In this document: positions 7,921-17,112 of the stretch, piece by piece
Numbering within the stretch: the stretch's first letter is position 1
How the letters are laid out: each line of letters begins with the position of its first letter
Source of the DNA: Syntrophaceae bacterium UBA1062
GTDB taxonomy: Bacteria; Desulfobacterota; Desulfomonilia; UBA1062
Length of the DNA stretch: 27,109 nt
Direction of reading: 5' to 3'
Assembly: GCA_002316295.1 (NCBI GenBank)
Contig: DCDF01000010.1
Span: 1 to 27,109 of the forward strand
Notes under the pieces: model-generated
What the model was told of the DNA's origin: nothing
The model's database searches: none
Seen by the model: the letters and a program-made list of their open reading frames with translations, nothing else
Program-made: the position numbers and the translations under genes

Positions 7921-8343
7921 TTATTCCCCCCAGGGAGATAAGTACTTCAGTGCCGGGTAATCGTTGAATATCTTTCTCTCATCCAGCTGGCGTGGGATGA
8001 GGAATATACTTCGTGCGCCGATAGTCCCGTCGGGCAGATGCCCTCCCCTCACATAGATCCACTGGCCTTTTTTCAGATCGCTGTATTGCATCGTATTGCC
8101 CAGGGCGTCCAGAATGTGCGTGCGGTAACGCTGCCTGCCATGACGCATATCAACGATATTGACTGGTCTTTCCGATGCTAGGATGAAATCACTTTCAGGG
8201 CTTATATATGATATTTTGGCCTGGAACTCCATCTGCTTCCAGCGAAACTGTGCCGGCTTGTCCCATTCTGCACTGCATATTCCCTGAGATGCGATCAGAA
8301 GCACGACAGCCAGCAGCGGTATATATATTCTGTGGTTCACCAT
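7921..8343 (-). CDS. Small secreted protein of the pilY1 operon, OB-fold-like
   Basis: This 140-residue protein has a clear signal peptide (hydrophobic residues about 7-21, probable cut after CSA near 25). The mature part is rich in beta-strand patterns. Its C-terminal section (KGQWIYVRGG, then DGTIGARSIFLIP, about 92-117) resembles the strand-turn pattern of DUF5666-like OB domains. It follows pilY1 by 16 bp and has an AAGGAG ribosome site, so it belongs to the pilus operon. A role as a periplasmic or pilus accessory factor is inferred only from position. I cannot name a family firmly. Confidence 0.72.
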   Translation of the reverse strand: MVNHRIYIPLLAVVLLIASQGICSAEWDKPAQFRWKQMEFQAKISYISPESDFILASERPVNIVDMRHGRQRYRTHILDALGNTMQYSDLKKGQWIYVRGGHLPDGTIGARSIFLIPRQLDERKIFNDYPALKYLSPWGE

Positions 8344-8359
8344 CTTTATCTCCTTTTCA

Positions 8360-11300
8360 TCAATTCTGCTTCCAGTAGCGGATGGTGGGGGCTATCGGCG
8401 GGGCACCATGATCTTTTGGGAGTGTCAGATCAGGATCGAACCGGGGGGCAAGATCGTTCTGGTTCCCTTCGTTTTCCGGATTGCCAGCAGAAGTTACAAT
8501 GAGCTTTGCCCTCACTATGGTTTCATCGTCTTCGTCCTTCAGGTAAATGATCTGGGGAGCTGACGGCATCCCTTTTCCGATATAGGTGGACCTATTTGTT
8601 CCAACCCCCGGAGCACCTGTCTTGTAATCCAGCATATAGACCCTCGCTCCGCCGAATACTTCGACGTTGCACTGATCCGTGCTGGGTGGGTCGGGTGTAA
8701 AAGTAGTAAAAATCACCAGCGATCTACGAACATAGTTTTCATCCCTGTAGTCATAGATAACCGGATAAGAGACAACCTTTTCTCCTTCGTTTGGAAACCT
8801 GATATACCATCCTTTACAGACATCGGAAGTGAGCGTGGAACGGATGGTCTCATTGTAATCGTCTAAGCCTAATCCCGAGACGTCATACAGATGGGCCCAC
8901 GGTATGGTAGCAGGTTCGAAGCGGTTCTTTATGGCAAAGAAATAGTTGTATGTGTTCATATCGTTCGGGTTTTCACGATCTCCGGTTCCGATGAACACAT
9001 AATCACCCCATATTTCCTTCTTTACCGCCGGATAGTACATGAACTTCAGCCATTCATTGACCGTAGCTCCGTCCCTGGCCTTGAACAGGAGCTGCTTGTT
9101 CCATTCGTTGCCTGTAGCGTCTCTGTCATGAAACACAAAGAGGTTTCCGCCCATGTCTCCAGCATAAATGGTATCGATGAGATGGTTCTCATCGCTATCC
9201 GAGTCATATGCCAGGAGATCCACTATACAGTGAGTCATGGATGGATAATTACTGTAATTGAAGTTCACCACCGTGCTCAGGAGCGATCCGTTGGATGCAT
9301 CAACGGCATAAACGGCCCTGCCCCTGCTGTCGGAGGCATTGGGAGTCTTTCCTGGATCGCTGGAGTCGTAGTGGTCGTTGTCCTGGGCGGGGTCATATCC
9401 ACCGGATAAGAACAAGGCGGTTTTTACGTCTCCACCCACTTTGATGTTGCCTACCCGGGGGGTGCACCAGGATTGGCCCAGATTTTCGGTGGAAAGAATG
9501 TCCGATTGGATGCTCCACTTCCACAAGGGGGAGGCATATCCCCCAGTATATTTCCCGTCGCTGTAATTCCCCACGTCCAGCGTATAGTACTCTTCCCCTC
9601 CTCTTCTCAGCCCGAAGGTGACGAGCATATCCGACCCGGACGGGTAGAGAACAGGGGAGCCGTCTACGAAGATCTGATGTGTGCTCCCTTCTGTTTTCAG
9701 GTTTTTCAGCCTTGGTATGAGGGTCCATGGAACAAAGCTCCAGGCCTCCCGTACTTCGTCATTGAGATAATTCGGATCCGACACTCCTTCGCCTTTTTCA
9801 TTGTCTCCTTTGTCATCATCAATAAAGCAGTGGAAGAAACCGTCATTCGAGCCCACCAGCATTATCTTCTCATGAGTCCCTTCAACCTGCTGAATGACCG
9901 GCTTCGAGTGGAGCAGATCGCCCAAAACCCATTCGCGCTTCTTTGGCGGCTGGCCGCTCTGCGGATGATATGCTCCCTCGGCCCGCAGGAAATCGATGAG
10001 ATCCTCTGGATCGGGCGCTCCGAGCTGTGTCAATACGTCTGCATTACTCTTTCCAAATTCATTTGAAGACGCTGTGAGATCGTCTGATGCCGCTGTTCCG
10101 TCATCCTTATAGGTGTAGAACTTCCTGTCTGTCTGATATAGCAACGCCGCACCGACACCCCCCTTGTTGACGTAGAAGCCGTCTTTATCGCTGTTCTGAT
10201 AGCACGTCGACGCATCATGCAGGACTACCCCGTCACCATCCACTGCGGGTGTTTTGTCTTTCTGCAGAATGTTGCCTTCCTTGTCGAGGACGAATTTTTT
10301 GATATTGCCGTACCAGAATGGGCCGTCCAGCGGATGGAACATCCCAACATAGAGGTTCCGGCCGGAATAGTTCTGATCGAGTTGGCTTACGGGTACAACC
10401 GGGGCACTCAGGTTGACGTTTTTCTCCACGATTGACCCAAAGATATCTGTAAACGCCTGTTTGAGTTCTGCAGCCGTGTATGTGGTCCGATACAGGCCGT
10501 TTCCATGAGATCCCAGATCGCTGCCGGAGCCTGCCGCCGCCCTTCTCAAGAGCTCTTCATCTGTCCCAGTGGCAAAACCGATGGTGTGGGTATGAATATT
10601 CTGCCGTTCAAATTCCACTGGAGATGTGGCGGAGTTATACACATATGCGCCGTAAGGCTCCCCAGCTTCGTCAGTGCCGTTGATAATCAGGTCTTCATCA
10701 TAGAGAAACTTGGCGACATCATCAAGCCAGTGAGTACCGTTATTGTCGAAATTGCTGGTGCCCGGGTCGGCACCATCATTATCCCGGTCTCCGATTGATC
10801 TGCCGTTCATATAGTTCGATCTGGTAAAAATATTCTTACCGTTCCCGTCTCCCTGATCAACCTGGGAGTTGCCGTCGGTCATGAGGATGATATGATTCTG
10901 CTGGCATCTCCATCTTATCGGCGAAGTATACATCCCCTGGCTCGACATTCCGGGTGTGGTCTTACCGCTGTTTGCCCAGGACTGCTTGCCTGCGAAATAC
11001 AGTCCAGCCTCGGCCAGAGATTCGGCCAGGGGCGTCCCCCCATCCGCCTGATAACCGTCGAGCGCAGCGTCGAGGAGCGCTTTTTGTGCAGCATCAAGAT
11101 CATTGATTGCGACAGAAATCCTTCCCCCGATGTTACTGGAAATGCTGCTTCCCGTTCCATTGAACCGCATCAGGCCTACGCGGATGTCTATCCCATCATC
11201 AAGCAGTTTCTGGAGAAGGCCTTTGATGGCATCTCGTGCCACATCGATCTTTCTGCCTCGAGTAGTTTCCTCCGAGAAGTAGTAGTTCAGATACCTTCCT

Positions 11301-11698
11301 GTGAATAGGTTCCTGTTGGTGTGTCCGCCGCAATTGTATGGAGAAGATGACCTGATGTACCCTGACCACGTGCCTTTGGTGTTCAAGGCATCTTTGGCAC
11401 TTGAACAGTTGATTGCCGATACACTGGTAGCAAAAACGTTATAATATCCTCCGGATCTTACATATACATAATCGTTCGTATAAGGCGTACCGGGCTCTGA
11501 CGAGTAATCATAGGTAGGATCGTATTCCCTGTTGACCACCTCATCTTCCATGGACCCCGAGGTATCGAAAATGATCAGCACATTCGGAGGAACAGCCACT
11601 GATTTTCCAGTATAAAGGTCTGTGTCCATGGCATACAGCGATCCTGCGAAGAACAATAGCGTTACGGTCAGTATATGAATCGGGATTCTCCTCTTCAT
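8360..11698 (-). CDS. pilY1: PilY1-like type IV pilus tip/biogenesis protein
   Basis: This 1112-residue exported protein belongs to the PilY1 family, whose members act in pilus extension, adhesion and surface sensing. A signal peptide occupies residues 1-23. A von Willebrand A domain follows, with the MIDAS motif DTSGSM at 45-50 and a second conserved block ILMTDGN. An aspartate-rich segment (DRDNDGADPG) precedes the junction to the C-terminal half. That half is a beta-propeller of the PilY1 type, with a calcium-binding-like cluster DSDSDENHLIDTIYAGD at about 828-846. The ATG at 11698 follows AAGGAGA at good spacing; the longer frame to 11737 would run into pilX. It lies downstream of four minor pilins, as in Pseudomonas fimU-pilVWXY1E. 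Length and domains are complete. Confidence 0.93.
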   Translation of the reverse strand: MKRRIPIHILTVTLLFFAGSLYAMDTDLYTGKSVAVPPNVLIIFDTSGSMEDEVVNREYDPTYDYSSEPGTPYTNDYVYVRSGGYYNVFATSVSAINCSSAKDALNTKGTWSGYIRSSSPYNCGGHTNRNLFTGRYLNYYFSEETTRGRKIDVARDAIKGLLQKLLDDGIDIRVGLMRFNGTGSSISSNIGGRISVAINDLDAAQKALLDAALDGYQADGGTPLAESLAEAGLYFAGKQSWANSGKTTPGMSSQGMYTSPIRWRCQQNHIILMTDGNSQVDQGDGNGKNIFTRSNYMNGRSIGDRDNDGADPGTSNFDNNGTHWLDDVAKFLYDEDLIINGTDEAGEPYGAYVYNSATSPVEFERQNIHTHTIGFATGTDEELLRRAAAGSGSDLGSHGNGLYRTTYTAAELKQAFTDIFGSIVEKNVNLSAPVVPVSQLDQNYSGRNLYVGMFHPLDGPFWYGNIKKFVLDKEGNILQKDKTPAVDGDGVVLHDASTCYQNSDKDGFYVNKGGVGAALLYQTDRKFYTYKDDGTAASDDLTASSNEFGKSNADVLTQLGAPDPEDLIDFLRAEGAYHPQSGQPPKKREWVLGDLLHSKPVIQQVEGTHEKIMLVGSNDGFFHCFIDDDKGDNEKGEGVSDPNYLNDEVREAWSFVPWTLIPRLKNLKTEGSTHQIFVDGSPVLYPSGSDMLVTFGLRRGGEEYYTLDVGNYSDGKYTGGYASPLWKWSIQSDILSTENLGQSWCTPRVGNIKVGGDVKTALFLSGGYDPAQDNDHYDSSDPGKTPNASDSRGRAVYAVDASNGSLLSTVVNFNYSNYPSMTHCIVDLLAYDSDSDENHLIDTIYAGDMGGNLFVFHDRDATGNEWNKQLLFKARDGATVNEWLKFMYYPAVKKEIWGDYVFIGTGDRENPNDMNTYNYFFAIKNRFEPATIPWAHLYDVSGLGLDDYNETIRSTLTSDVCKGWYIRFPNEGEKVVSYPVIYDYRDENYVRRSLVIFTTFTPDPPSTDQCNVEVFGGARVYMLDYKTGAPGVGTNRSTYIGKGMPSAPQIIYLKDEDDETIVRAKLIVTSAGNPENEGNQNDLAPRFDPDLTLPKDHGAPPIAPTIRYWKQN

Positions 11699-11726
11699 AT
11701 TTCTTCTCCTTACAGGAAGATTACAT

Positions 11727-12203
11727 CTAAAAATCATCTGTTTCTATGCCGACTTCTATCTCTTGATCTCCCGCCCTGGAAACGATCTTATAGTGACGCT
11801 TGTAAATGCCTGTTCCAGAGGTAGGAAATTCGAATCTTTTTTCGTAAGTGATGGAAACCGTAGCATTTCTGACAATGCTTCCAGGTTCCGAGGCATCGTG
11901 TACATCTGTAGTAATATCCCGCGTGTCACCCTCAGCGAGCGTTCCAGCGGAGAGGTTGTTCATGATAGGTTTGAAGTTACCGATCAGAAACTCTGCACCA
12001 CCTTCGGCGGTGTAAAAATCCCTTTTGTACTGCAGTTCGTTTCCTGCGATCCTGACCTCGATCTTTGATGATCCCATGCTGTATGTCCCGATGATGATCG
12101 CGGCCATAAGCACGAGCATAACGAGTATCAGGACCATTCCCCGATTTTCCCTCACCACACATTGGTCTGCATGTTGTCTTAGCATAAGTATACCGTTTTT
12201 CAT
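11727..12203 (-). CDS. pilX: Minor pilin PilX-like
   Basis: The 158-residue protein resembles PilX, a minor pilin of the pilus-tip complex. A short basic leader ends in a glycine (ENRG, about 19-22), followed by the hydrophobic helix MVLILVMLVLM. The helix lacks the +5 glutamate, as is seen in some PilX and GspK proteins. The family block EVRIAGNELQYKRDFYTAEGGAEF (around 50-73, given here in short as AGN...FYTAEGGAE) is well kept. It begins 3 bp after the pilV stop. The ribosome site is modest, so translation may be coupled to pilV. An alternative start at Met7 would shorten the leader. Confidence 0.85.
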   Translation of the reverse strand: MKNGILMLRQHADQCVVRENRGMVLILVMLVLMAAIIIGTYSMGSSKIEVRIAGNELQYKRDFYTAEGGAEFLIGNFKPIMNNLSAGTLAEGDTRDITTDVHDASEPGSIVRNATVSITYEKRFEFPTSGTGIYKRHYKIVSRAGDQEIEVGIETDDF

Positions 12204-12206
12204 GGA

Positions 12207-12587
12207 TCATCTCTTGACAAAAGTGATGGAAATGCTGGGGTTTCTCAGTACTTCCGGCCATCCTACCACTATCTCGACTTCCTTGGTGCCCAAACCCGAA
12301 ATCGTCTTCACATTATATTCAATGGAATAATCTGTTCCATTGATGGTCTTAATATACTGTGGAACTGAAGCGTTGGGTGTTCCATCGTTGAAGGTATCGC
12401 TCGTGATCGAGAGGTTCTGCAACTCCTCCAGCTTGTCCTGGGCGATATTAACCGCCTGCGACATGTGCATTCCATAGCTGTTCCCAGTGATTGAGAGCGA
12501 CTGCATCTTGACTATGCCGAGAATTCCAACAGCAAAAACGAGAATAGCGATAACCAGCTCAATGAGTGTAAAGCCCTTGCCGCCCAT
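12207..12587 (-). CDS. pilV: Minor pilin PilV-like prepilin
   Basis: The 126-residue protein has a class III prepilin signal: MGGKG followed by FTLIELVIAILVF, with glutamate at +5. This would be processed by prepilin peptidase PilD and placed in the pilus-tip complex. The globular part is short, with the PilV-like stretch NIAQDKLEELQNL at about 47-59. The PilV label rests mainly on this motif and on the gene order W-V-X-Y1. The start follows GGTGAG at suitable spacing, 34 bp after the pilW stop. Confidence 0.85.
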   Translation of the reverse strand: MGGKGFTLIELVIAILVFAVGILGIVKMQSLSITGNSYGMHMSQAVNIAQDKLEELQNLSITSDTFNDGTPNASVPQYIKTINGTDYSIEYNVKTISGLGTKEVEIVVGWPEVLRNPSISITFVKR

Positions 12588-12621
12588 ATCATCTCACCCC
12601 GTTCTTCACAATTCGGCCTTT

Positions 12622-13242
12622 CTACAGACCGAGATTTCTTCCCTTAACTTCTCGTGTAAAGGTTCTGGTGATATATTTGCCGGTATCAGGGTCCGGCTTG
12701 TCGCTTCTCACCTCAAGGGTGATCTCAATAGTTCTCACCTCGGAGGCAGCAGCCCCGAGCTGGCTGTTTGTTGCCGGAGTCTTATCAGCCCCGCTGCTAG
12801 AATAGGTAAATGTCAGGTTCGTGACCCCGTTTGCCAGCACACGCCCGTTTCTCGTCAATTCTCCGGTGGAGTGGTTCCAGATATAACTTACTACTTCGTC
12901 TACTCCGGTGGTGTTGCTATCTCCGTCCAGGTCCATCGACAACCCTAGTTTTGTCACATTGGAAGACGGAAAGGCGCCGCTCGTGGTGGAAATGCCAACC
13001 AGATTCATCGGCGGATCGGCAGGGTCGCATCCGGCATTCCTGATATCTCTCTCCAGGATGTCCATCACGGCCCTGAGATCCTGCTGAGCTGTCAGAACCT
13101 GCTCCTGCGAGAGGCTGTGAATATGGTGTGCCTGATAGGCGAGATAAACCGCAGCCATGAGCAGGAGAGACAGAACCATAACGATCATGAGTTCTACCAG
13201 TGTAAGACCGGATTTGTCGTGCAAAATAGTTTTGTTCATCAT
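12622..13242 (-). CDS. pilW: Minor pilin PilW-like prepilin
   Basis: This 206-residue protein carries the prepilin motif SG-LTLVELMIVMVLSLLL, with cleavage after Gly12 and glutamate at +5. The segment RAVMDILERDIRNAGCDP (about 63-80) is characteristic of PilW and GspJ. The C-terminal globular domain ends with a basic tail. Its ATG overlaps the fimT stop (ATGA, 13239-13242), and a second ATG follows immediately at 13239. Assignment to PilW rather than GspJ is from the neighbouring pilV, pilX and pilY1. Confidence 0.87.
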   Translation of the reverse strand: MMNKTILHDKSGLTLVELMIVMVLSLLLMAAVYLAYQAHHIHSLSQEQVLTAQQDLRAVMDILERDIRNAGCDPADPPMNLVGISTTSGAFPSSNVTKLGLSMDLDGDSNTTGVDEVVSYIWNHSTGELTRNGRVLANGVTNLTFTYSSSGADKTPATNSQLGAAASEVRTIEITLEVRSDKPDPDTGKYITRTFTREVKGRNLGL

Positions 13243-13742
13243 GGGGTTATGCTTGTGCTCCCTCCCGAAGACAGGGTGATGGTCCGATCATTGTCGGCAC
13301 TGGGGGCCTTCGAGCTCGTGATGATGATGCTTCCTGACTGTAATGACAGCCCTCTGCCGTCAAACCCGGTTTCATTGGATGCCATTGTCGCGTTTCCTGA
13401 AAAATTTATGGAGGAAAACGACAAATCATTGCTCGGCAGGCTTGTTTGAGGAATAATTATCCCTGATGAGTTCCCGATTACGATATAGCTGTCCGGCGTC
13501 GTTCCAGTATAAAAAGAGATCTTCACTACCTCATTTCCCCGAACAGCTTCACTTCTCGCCTGCTGTATGTGAGAATACAATACCCTGGAAGCTGAGTTCA
13601 GCTCTCTTTTGGCCAGCCACCCCCCCATGTTCGGAACAGCGGCCGCAGCGAGGATACCGATGATCACAACGACCACCATGAGTTCGAGAAGAGAGAATCC
13701 ACTGACATCCAAAGGCTTCAAGATTTCTTCATTGCTGTTCAT
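13239..13742 (-). CDS. fimT: FimT/GspH-type minor pilin
   Basis: The 167-residue protein has a 15-residue leader ending SG, then FSLLELMVVVVIIGILAAAAVP, a type IV pilin helix with glutamate at +5. The segment following the helix (LYSHIQQARSEAVRGN, about 55-70) is typical of the GspH/FimT family. FimT-type pilins can bind DNA during natural transformation, and this copy sits directly behind comEC. Only a poorly spaced purine-rich site (GAAGGA next to the ATG) precedes it. It is the first of the four minor-pilin genes. Confidence 0.87.
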   Translation of the reverse strand: MNSNEEILKPLDVSGFSLLELMVVVVIIGILAAAAVPNMGGWLAKRELNSASRVLYSHIQQARSEAVRGNEVVKISFYTGTTPDSYIVIGNSSGIIIPQTSLPSNDLSFSSINFSGNATMASNETGFDGRGLSLQSGSIIITSSKAPSADNDRTITLSSGGSTSITP

Positions 13743-13783
13743 TCCTTCACGCCCCTATGCGCACAGAACACCGATCCTTTATT

Positions 13784-16078
13784 CTATCGGCACAAATTCT
13801 CTCTTACTTTATCTCCTGATTGTATCAACAGAGCATTGTCTCTAGAGCTGATCGTAACTTCTCCGTTGATGTCTGTACGATACGTGGCAATGTCATGTTG
13901 AGTCAAGCGATCCAGGCATAGCCTGTTTGGCAGATGGAAGACATTGCCATGTCCCACAGGTATGACAGCGACTTTGGGTTTCACGCGTTCGAGAAACATG
14001 GCCTGACAGGCGTTTTTCGATCCATGATGCCCTACCTTGAGCACGTCTGCCGACAAGTCTTTATGAAGGCGGCACAATCTAATTTCTCCAAGCCCCCCTA
14101 CGTCACCCATAAACAGCCCCTTCATGCCGCTGTCTTCGATCATTAACACGATCGACTGCAAGTTCAAGTCCATATTTTTCCTTCTTTGAGAGATGCATTC
14201 CCGTGGATTGAGGACTTCGATGTTCATTCCCCCGAGATGACGCATATCCCCCGAGCATACGTTTTTCACTGGAATTCCTTTTCTGTGTGCAATGCGGATC
14301 ATGTTTTGGAAATCCGGATTCCAATCATATTCCATATTTGTCCATATCTCTGAGGTCGGGAAGCGCTCCAGAACAAAGGGGATGCCGCCGATGTGATCAG
14401 GATGGGAATGGGTCGCCACGACAAGATCGAGACTCGTCACCCCGCGCCTCAGCAGATGGGGTCCTACGATAAACCTGCCGGTATCGAACCCGGTATGAGA
14501 GCCTCCGGCATCGATGAGAACGGCTCTTTGCCCCTTTGTCACAAGCACGCTGTCTCCTTGTCCGACACTGATGAAATCGAAACAGAGCGGCTGATAATGC
14601 TGATATATGTGCATCCCCACTGGGATTGCCGCAATCAAAAACGCGCTTACACAGACGATGACACACCGCAACTGGGACGCACTTGAAAAGAACGCAACAA
14701 TCAGACCGCAATAGCACATCAAACCCCAGACCGTGCCGGGACAGGCTGTCGGATACAGGCCTCCGAAAATTTCCCCTGTTTTGAAAATTATTCCGACTGC
14801 ATCGAAGGACAGTGAGAGAAGAAATTGAGAGATATCGGCTGAAAGCCAAGACAGGGCAGCCCCTGCTATGCAGAACGGCATGATGACAAAGCTGAACCAT
14901 GGCACGAAAATGATGTTTGCCAAGATTCCTGATAATGAGACAAAACCGAAATGAATCATGGTAATGGGCAGGGTGAAGGCCGTAGCGACTACCGGCACCG
15001 CGATATACATAACCCATCGGGGAGAATCCTGAAGCCGCCGATACACCCCTACAATCCCGAGCACTGAAGAAAATGAGAGGAGAAAGCTCGAAGAGTACAA
15101 AGAATGCGGCTTCCATAGCAGAATGATTATTCCTGCGAGGGCAAGGCTCTCAAGCAGGGTCCCTTTACGTTTTAACATGAGAGATACGATAATGCATGTC
15201 ACCATTATGGCTGATCGGACCGCTGGGAGAGAGCATCCGACAAAAGCTGTATAACAGACCACACAAACGAGCCCGGCTGCTTTGGCAATAAACGGGGTGT
15301 CGAGATATCCGGAAATTGGTGGTAAAATCCTGAGCATAGCAAAGACCGCTCCGTACCCGAATATAAACATGATTCCCATGTGAAGACCGGATATTGCTAT
15401 GAGATGAGCTATCCCAAGAGAGGCAAAACTATCCCTCAGCGAGTATACAAGCCCGGAACAATCACCTGTCAGTACAGCATTGATCACTTCAGATTCGGGC
15501 CTTGCGTATTGTGAAAACCCAGAAATGATGCCATGCCTGAATGATGACTCTCTGCCTGCTCTGAGATTATTTACTTGAGCCTGATCTTTTATGTATCCGC
15601 TCAGGGTTATGCCCTTGCTCAGGAGATATTCACGATAATCAAACTCTCCGGTGTTTCCTTGAGGCCTGGGCTTTTTCACACGTGCCGTTCCTTCGATAAT
15701 ACTTCCTTTGGGCAAGTCACTCACATTGTCATACACATTGAACAGGACACGGCCTCGAATATTGTTCCCGCCGACACACACATTATCGAGCATTATCCGG
15801 TAGGTGCCTCTCAGAAAACCGGATTCCACCACAGTACCCTGAAACCGGTATTCTCCGTCGGGAATGTCCGTCCATCGGGGTGAAAGAGAGATCGCACCTG
15901 CTGCAAGAACAAGGCCGATTACCATATGCAGGAGCATGCCCCTTGCATAGAGCAGAAAAAGAAAGAAAAGGCAGAAGACACTTGCAGGAATGTTTCCCAG
16001 GCAGGCAACTATCCCTAGGCACATGGCAGTACAGACCACGATCAGGGGCGACTCCCCTGAGACCTCCCGCATAATCAT
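13784..16078 (-). CDS. comEC: ComEC/Rec2 family DNA-uptake channel protein
   Basis: The 764-residue protein is the inner-membrane channel through which transforming single-stranded DNA enters. Its layout is complete: N-terminal membrane helices (about 10-65), an OB-like domain (DUF4131, about 72-165), the multi-span competence domain with ISGLHMGIMF at about 230-240, and a C-terminal metallo-beta-lactamase domain. The last carries DAGGSHTGFDTG, then HSHPDHIGG at about 556-564, and GHHGS further on, so the metal site is intact and nuclease activity is plausible. The ATG at 16078 follows GGGAGA at good spacing. It precedes fimT by 41 bp without an obvious promoter between, so it probably heads the minor-pilin operon. 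The gap 16079-16200 separates it from pyrD. Confidence 0.94.
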   Translation of the reverse strand: MIMREVSGESPLIVVCTAMCLGIVACLGNIPASVFCLFFLFLLYARGMLLHMVIGLVLAAGAISLSPRWTDIPDGEYRFQGTVVESGFLRGTYRIMLDNVCVGGNNIRGRVLFNVYDNVSDLPKGSIIEGTARVKKPRPQGNTGEFDYREYLLSKGITLSGYIKDQAQVNNLRAGRESSFRHGIISGFSQYARPESEVINAVLTGDCSGLVYSLRDSFASLGIAHLIAISGLHMGIMFIFGYGAVFAMLRILPPISGYLDTPFIAKAAGLVCVVCYTAFVGCSLPAVRSAIMVTCIIVSLMLKRKGTLLESLALAGIIILLWKPHSLYSSSFLLSFSSVLGIVGVYRRLQDSPRWVMYIAVPVVATAFTLPITMIHFGFVSLSGILANIIFVPWFSFVIMPFCIAGAALSWLSADISQFLLSLSFDAVGIIFKTGEIFGGLYPTACPGTVWGLMCYCGLIVAFFSSASQLRCVIVCVSAFLIAAIPVGMHIYQHYQPLCFDFISVGQGDSVLVTKGQRAVLIDAGGSHTGFDTGRFIVGPHLLRRGVTSLDLVVATHSHPDHIGGIPFVLERFPTSEIWTNMEYDWNPDFQNMIRIAHRKGIPVKNVCSGDMRHLGGMNIEVLNPRECISQRRKNMDLNLQSIVLMIEDSGMKGLFMGDVGGLGEIRLCRLHKDLSADVLKVGHHGSKNACQAMFLERVKPKVAVIPVGHGNVFHLPNRLCLDRLTQHDIATYRTDINGEVTISSRDNALLIQSGDKVRENLCR

Positions 16079-16122
16079 AACACATGTCTCCCGGAGATGC
16101 TCTGTACCGAAAAGCAGAACAT
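16075..16122 (-). CDS. Possible 15-codon leader ORF overlapping the comEC start
   Basis: An ATG at 16122 opens a 15-codon frame (MFCFSVQSISGRHVL) whose TGA shares bases with the comEC ATG (ATGA). AAGGAG lies immediately upstream but only one base from the ATG, which is too close for efficient initiation. It may be a translational-coupling leader or chance. On the same strand a TAATAT at 16148-16143 could be a -10 element for comEC; no matching -35 is clear. Confidence 0.25.
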   Translation of the reverse strand: MFCFSVQSISGRHVL

Positions 16123-16200
16123 TCTCCTTGAATCGCGTAAAAATATTATCGCCGCCGGGTGGAGACCATCAGACCCGTGCGACGGACTTCATACATATGC

Positions 16201-17112
16201 CTAATCGGTTTTCAGCTTTCCGATGAGTTCCGAAACCGACTTCAGGCCCTTCTCCCGCATATAATCAGCGAAACCTCGAATGATCTCAGTGAAGCACAGA
16301 GGATCTCTGAGTGAGGCGCTGCCGATCTCGACGGCTGATGCACCGGCCAGAAGGAACTGTACAACATCCCGCCAGGTAGTGATACCGCCAGACGCAATGA
16401 CAGGTATGCAGGCCTGTTTCGATACTTCCCACACGATCTTCAGCGCAATAGGTTTTATAGCCGGGCCGGAAAGGCCGCCCGTGACGTTGCCGAGAATCGG
16501 CCTGCAGGTTTTTTCGTTGATCGCCATGGCCGGAAAGGTATTGGCGCAGGTCAGGGCGTCCGCCCCGCCCTCCTGCGCCGCCAGAGCCATTTCTCCGATC
16601 TGGGTCACCATGGGTGAAAGCTTTACGAAGAGAGGCTTGCTGGTTGCCGAGCGGACGTTTGCGGTAAGCCGTCGGAGGACATGCGGGTCCTTGCCGAATT
16701 CGATCCCCCCCTTTTTGATATTTGGGCAGGAAACGTTCATCTCAAGAGCCGAAATCCCTTCGATATCGAGTTTTTCCGCCATGAGCACGTATTCTTCCTC
16801 ACTGGTCCCGAAAAAATTGACGACAATCGAAGTGTCGAATTGTCTGAGAAACGGGAGCTTTTCGGCAATGAACGCGTCTGCCCCAATATTCTCAAGACCG
16901 ATTGCGTTTATGAGACCGCTGGAAGTCTCACAGATCCGGGGTGTCGGGTTGCCTTCCTTTGGAAGAAGGGAGAGTCCTTTTGTAACGACACCCCCGAGCA
17001 GAGAAAGATCGAACAAACGGGAGAACTCCTCTCCATATGCAAAGGTGCCGGAAGCGCTGAGAACAGGATTTTTCAAGGTGAGAGAAGGTGTAATACGAAC
17101 AGAGATATCCAT
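16201..17112 (-). CDS. pyrD: Dihydroorotate dehydrogenase, catalytic subunit (class 1B)
   Basis: The 303-residue FMN enzyme oxidises dihydroorotate to orotate in pyrimidine synthesis. It works as a heterotetramer with PyrK, using NAD+. Motifs in order are NPVLSASGTFAYG (15-27), NAIGLENIG (69-77), NVSCPN (126-131) with the class 1 catalytic Cys129, and the C-terminal phosphate-binding stretch GASAVEIGSA. The ATG at 17112 shares one base with the pyrK stop (TGATG) and follows GGAGGG. A longer in-frame reading into pyrK is rejected. It is the last gene of the rapZ operon. Downstream, only a weak CGGGT/ACCCG hairpin lies within 16079-16200. Confidence 0.96.
   Translation of the reverse strand: MDISVRITPSLTLKNPVLSASGTFAYGEEFSRLFDLSLLGGVVTKGLSLLPKEGNPTPRICETSSGLINAIGLENIGADAFIAEKLPFLRQFDTSIVVNFFGTSEEEYVLMAEKLDIEGISALEMNVSCPNIKKGGIEFGKDPHVLRRLTANVRSATSKPLFVKLSPMVTQIGEMALAAQEGGADALTCANTFPAMAINEKTCRPILGNVTGGLSGPAIKPIALKIVWEVSKQACIPVIASGGITTWRDVVQFLLAGASAVEIGSASLRDPLCFTEIIRGFADYMREKGLKSVSELIGKLKTD

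Noticed and set aside
14397..15116. 239-codon minus-strand frame inside comEC
   Set aside because: It overlaps comEC in another frame, and comEC shows clear domains across this stretch.
16140..16180. CGGGT/ACCCG hairpin after pyrD as terminator
   Set aside because: The 5-bp stem is weak and the T-rich run starts about 13 bases later, so it is not a convincing intrinsic terminator.
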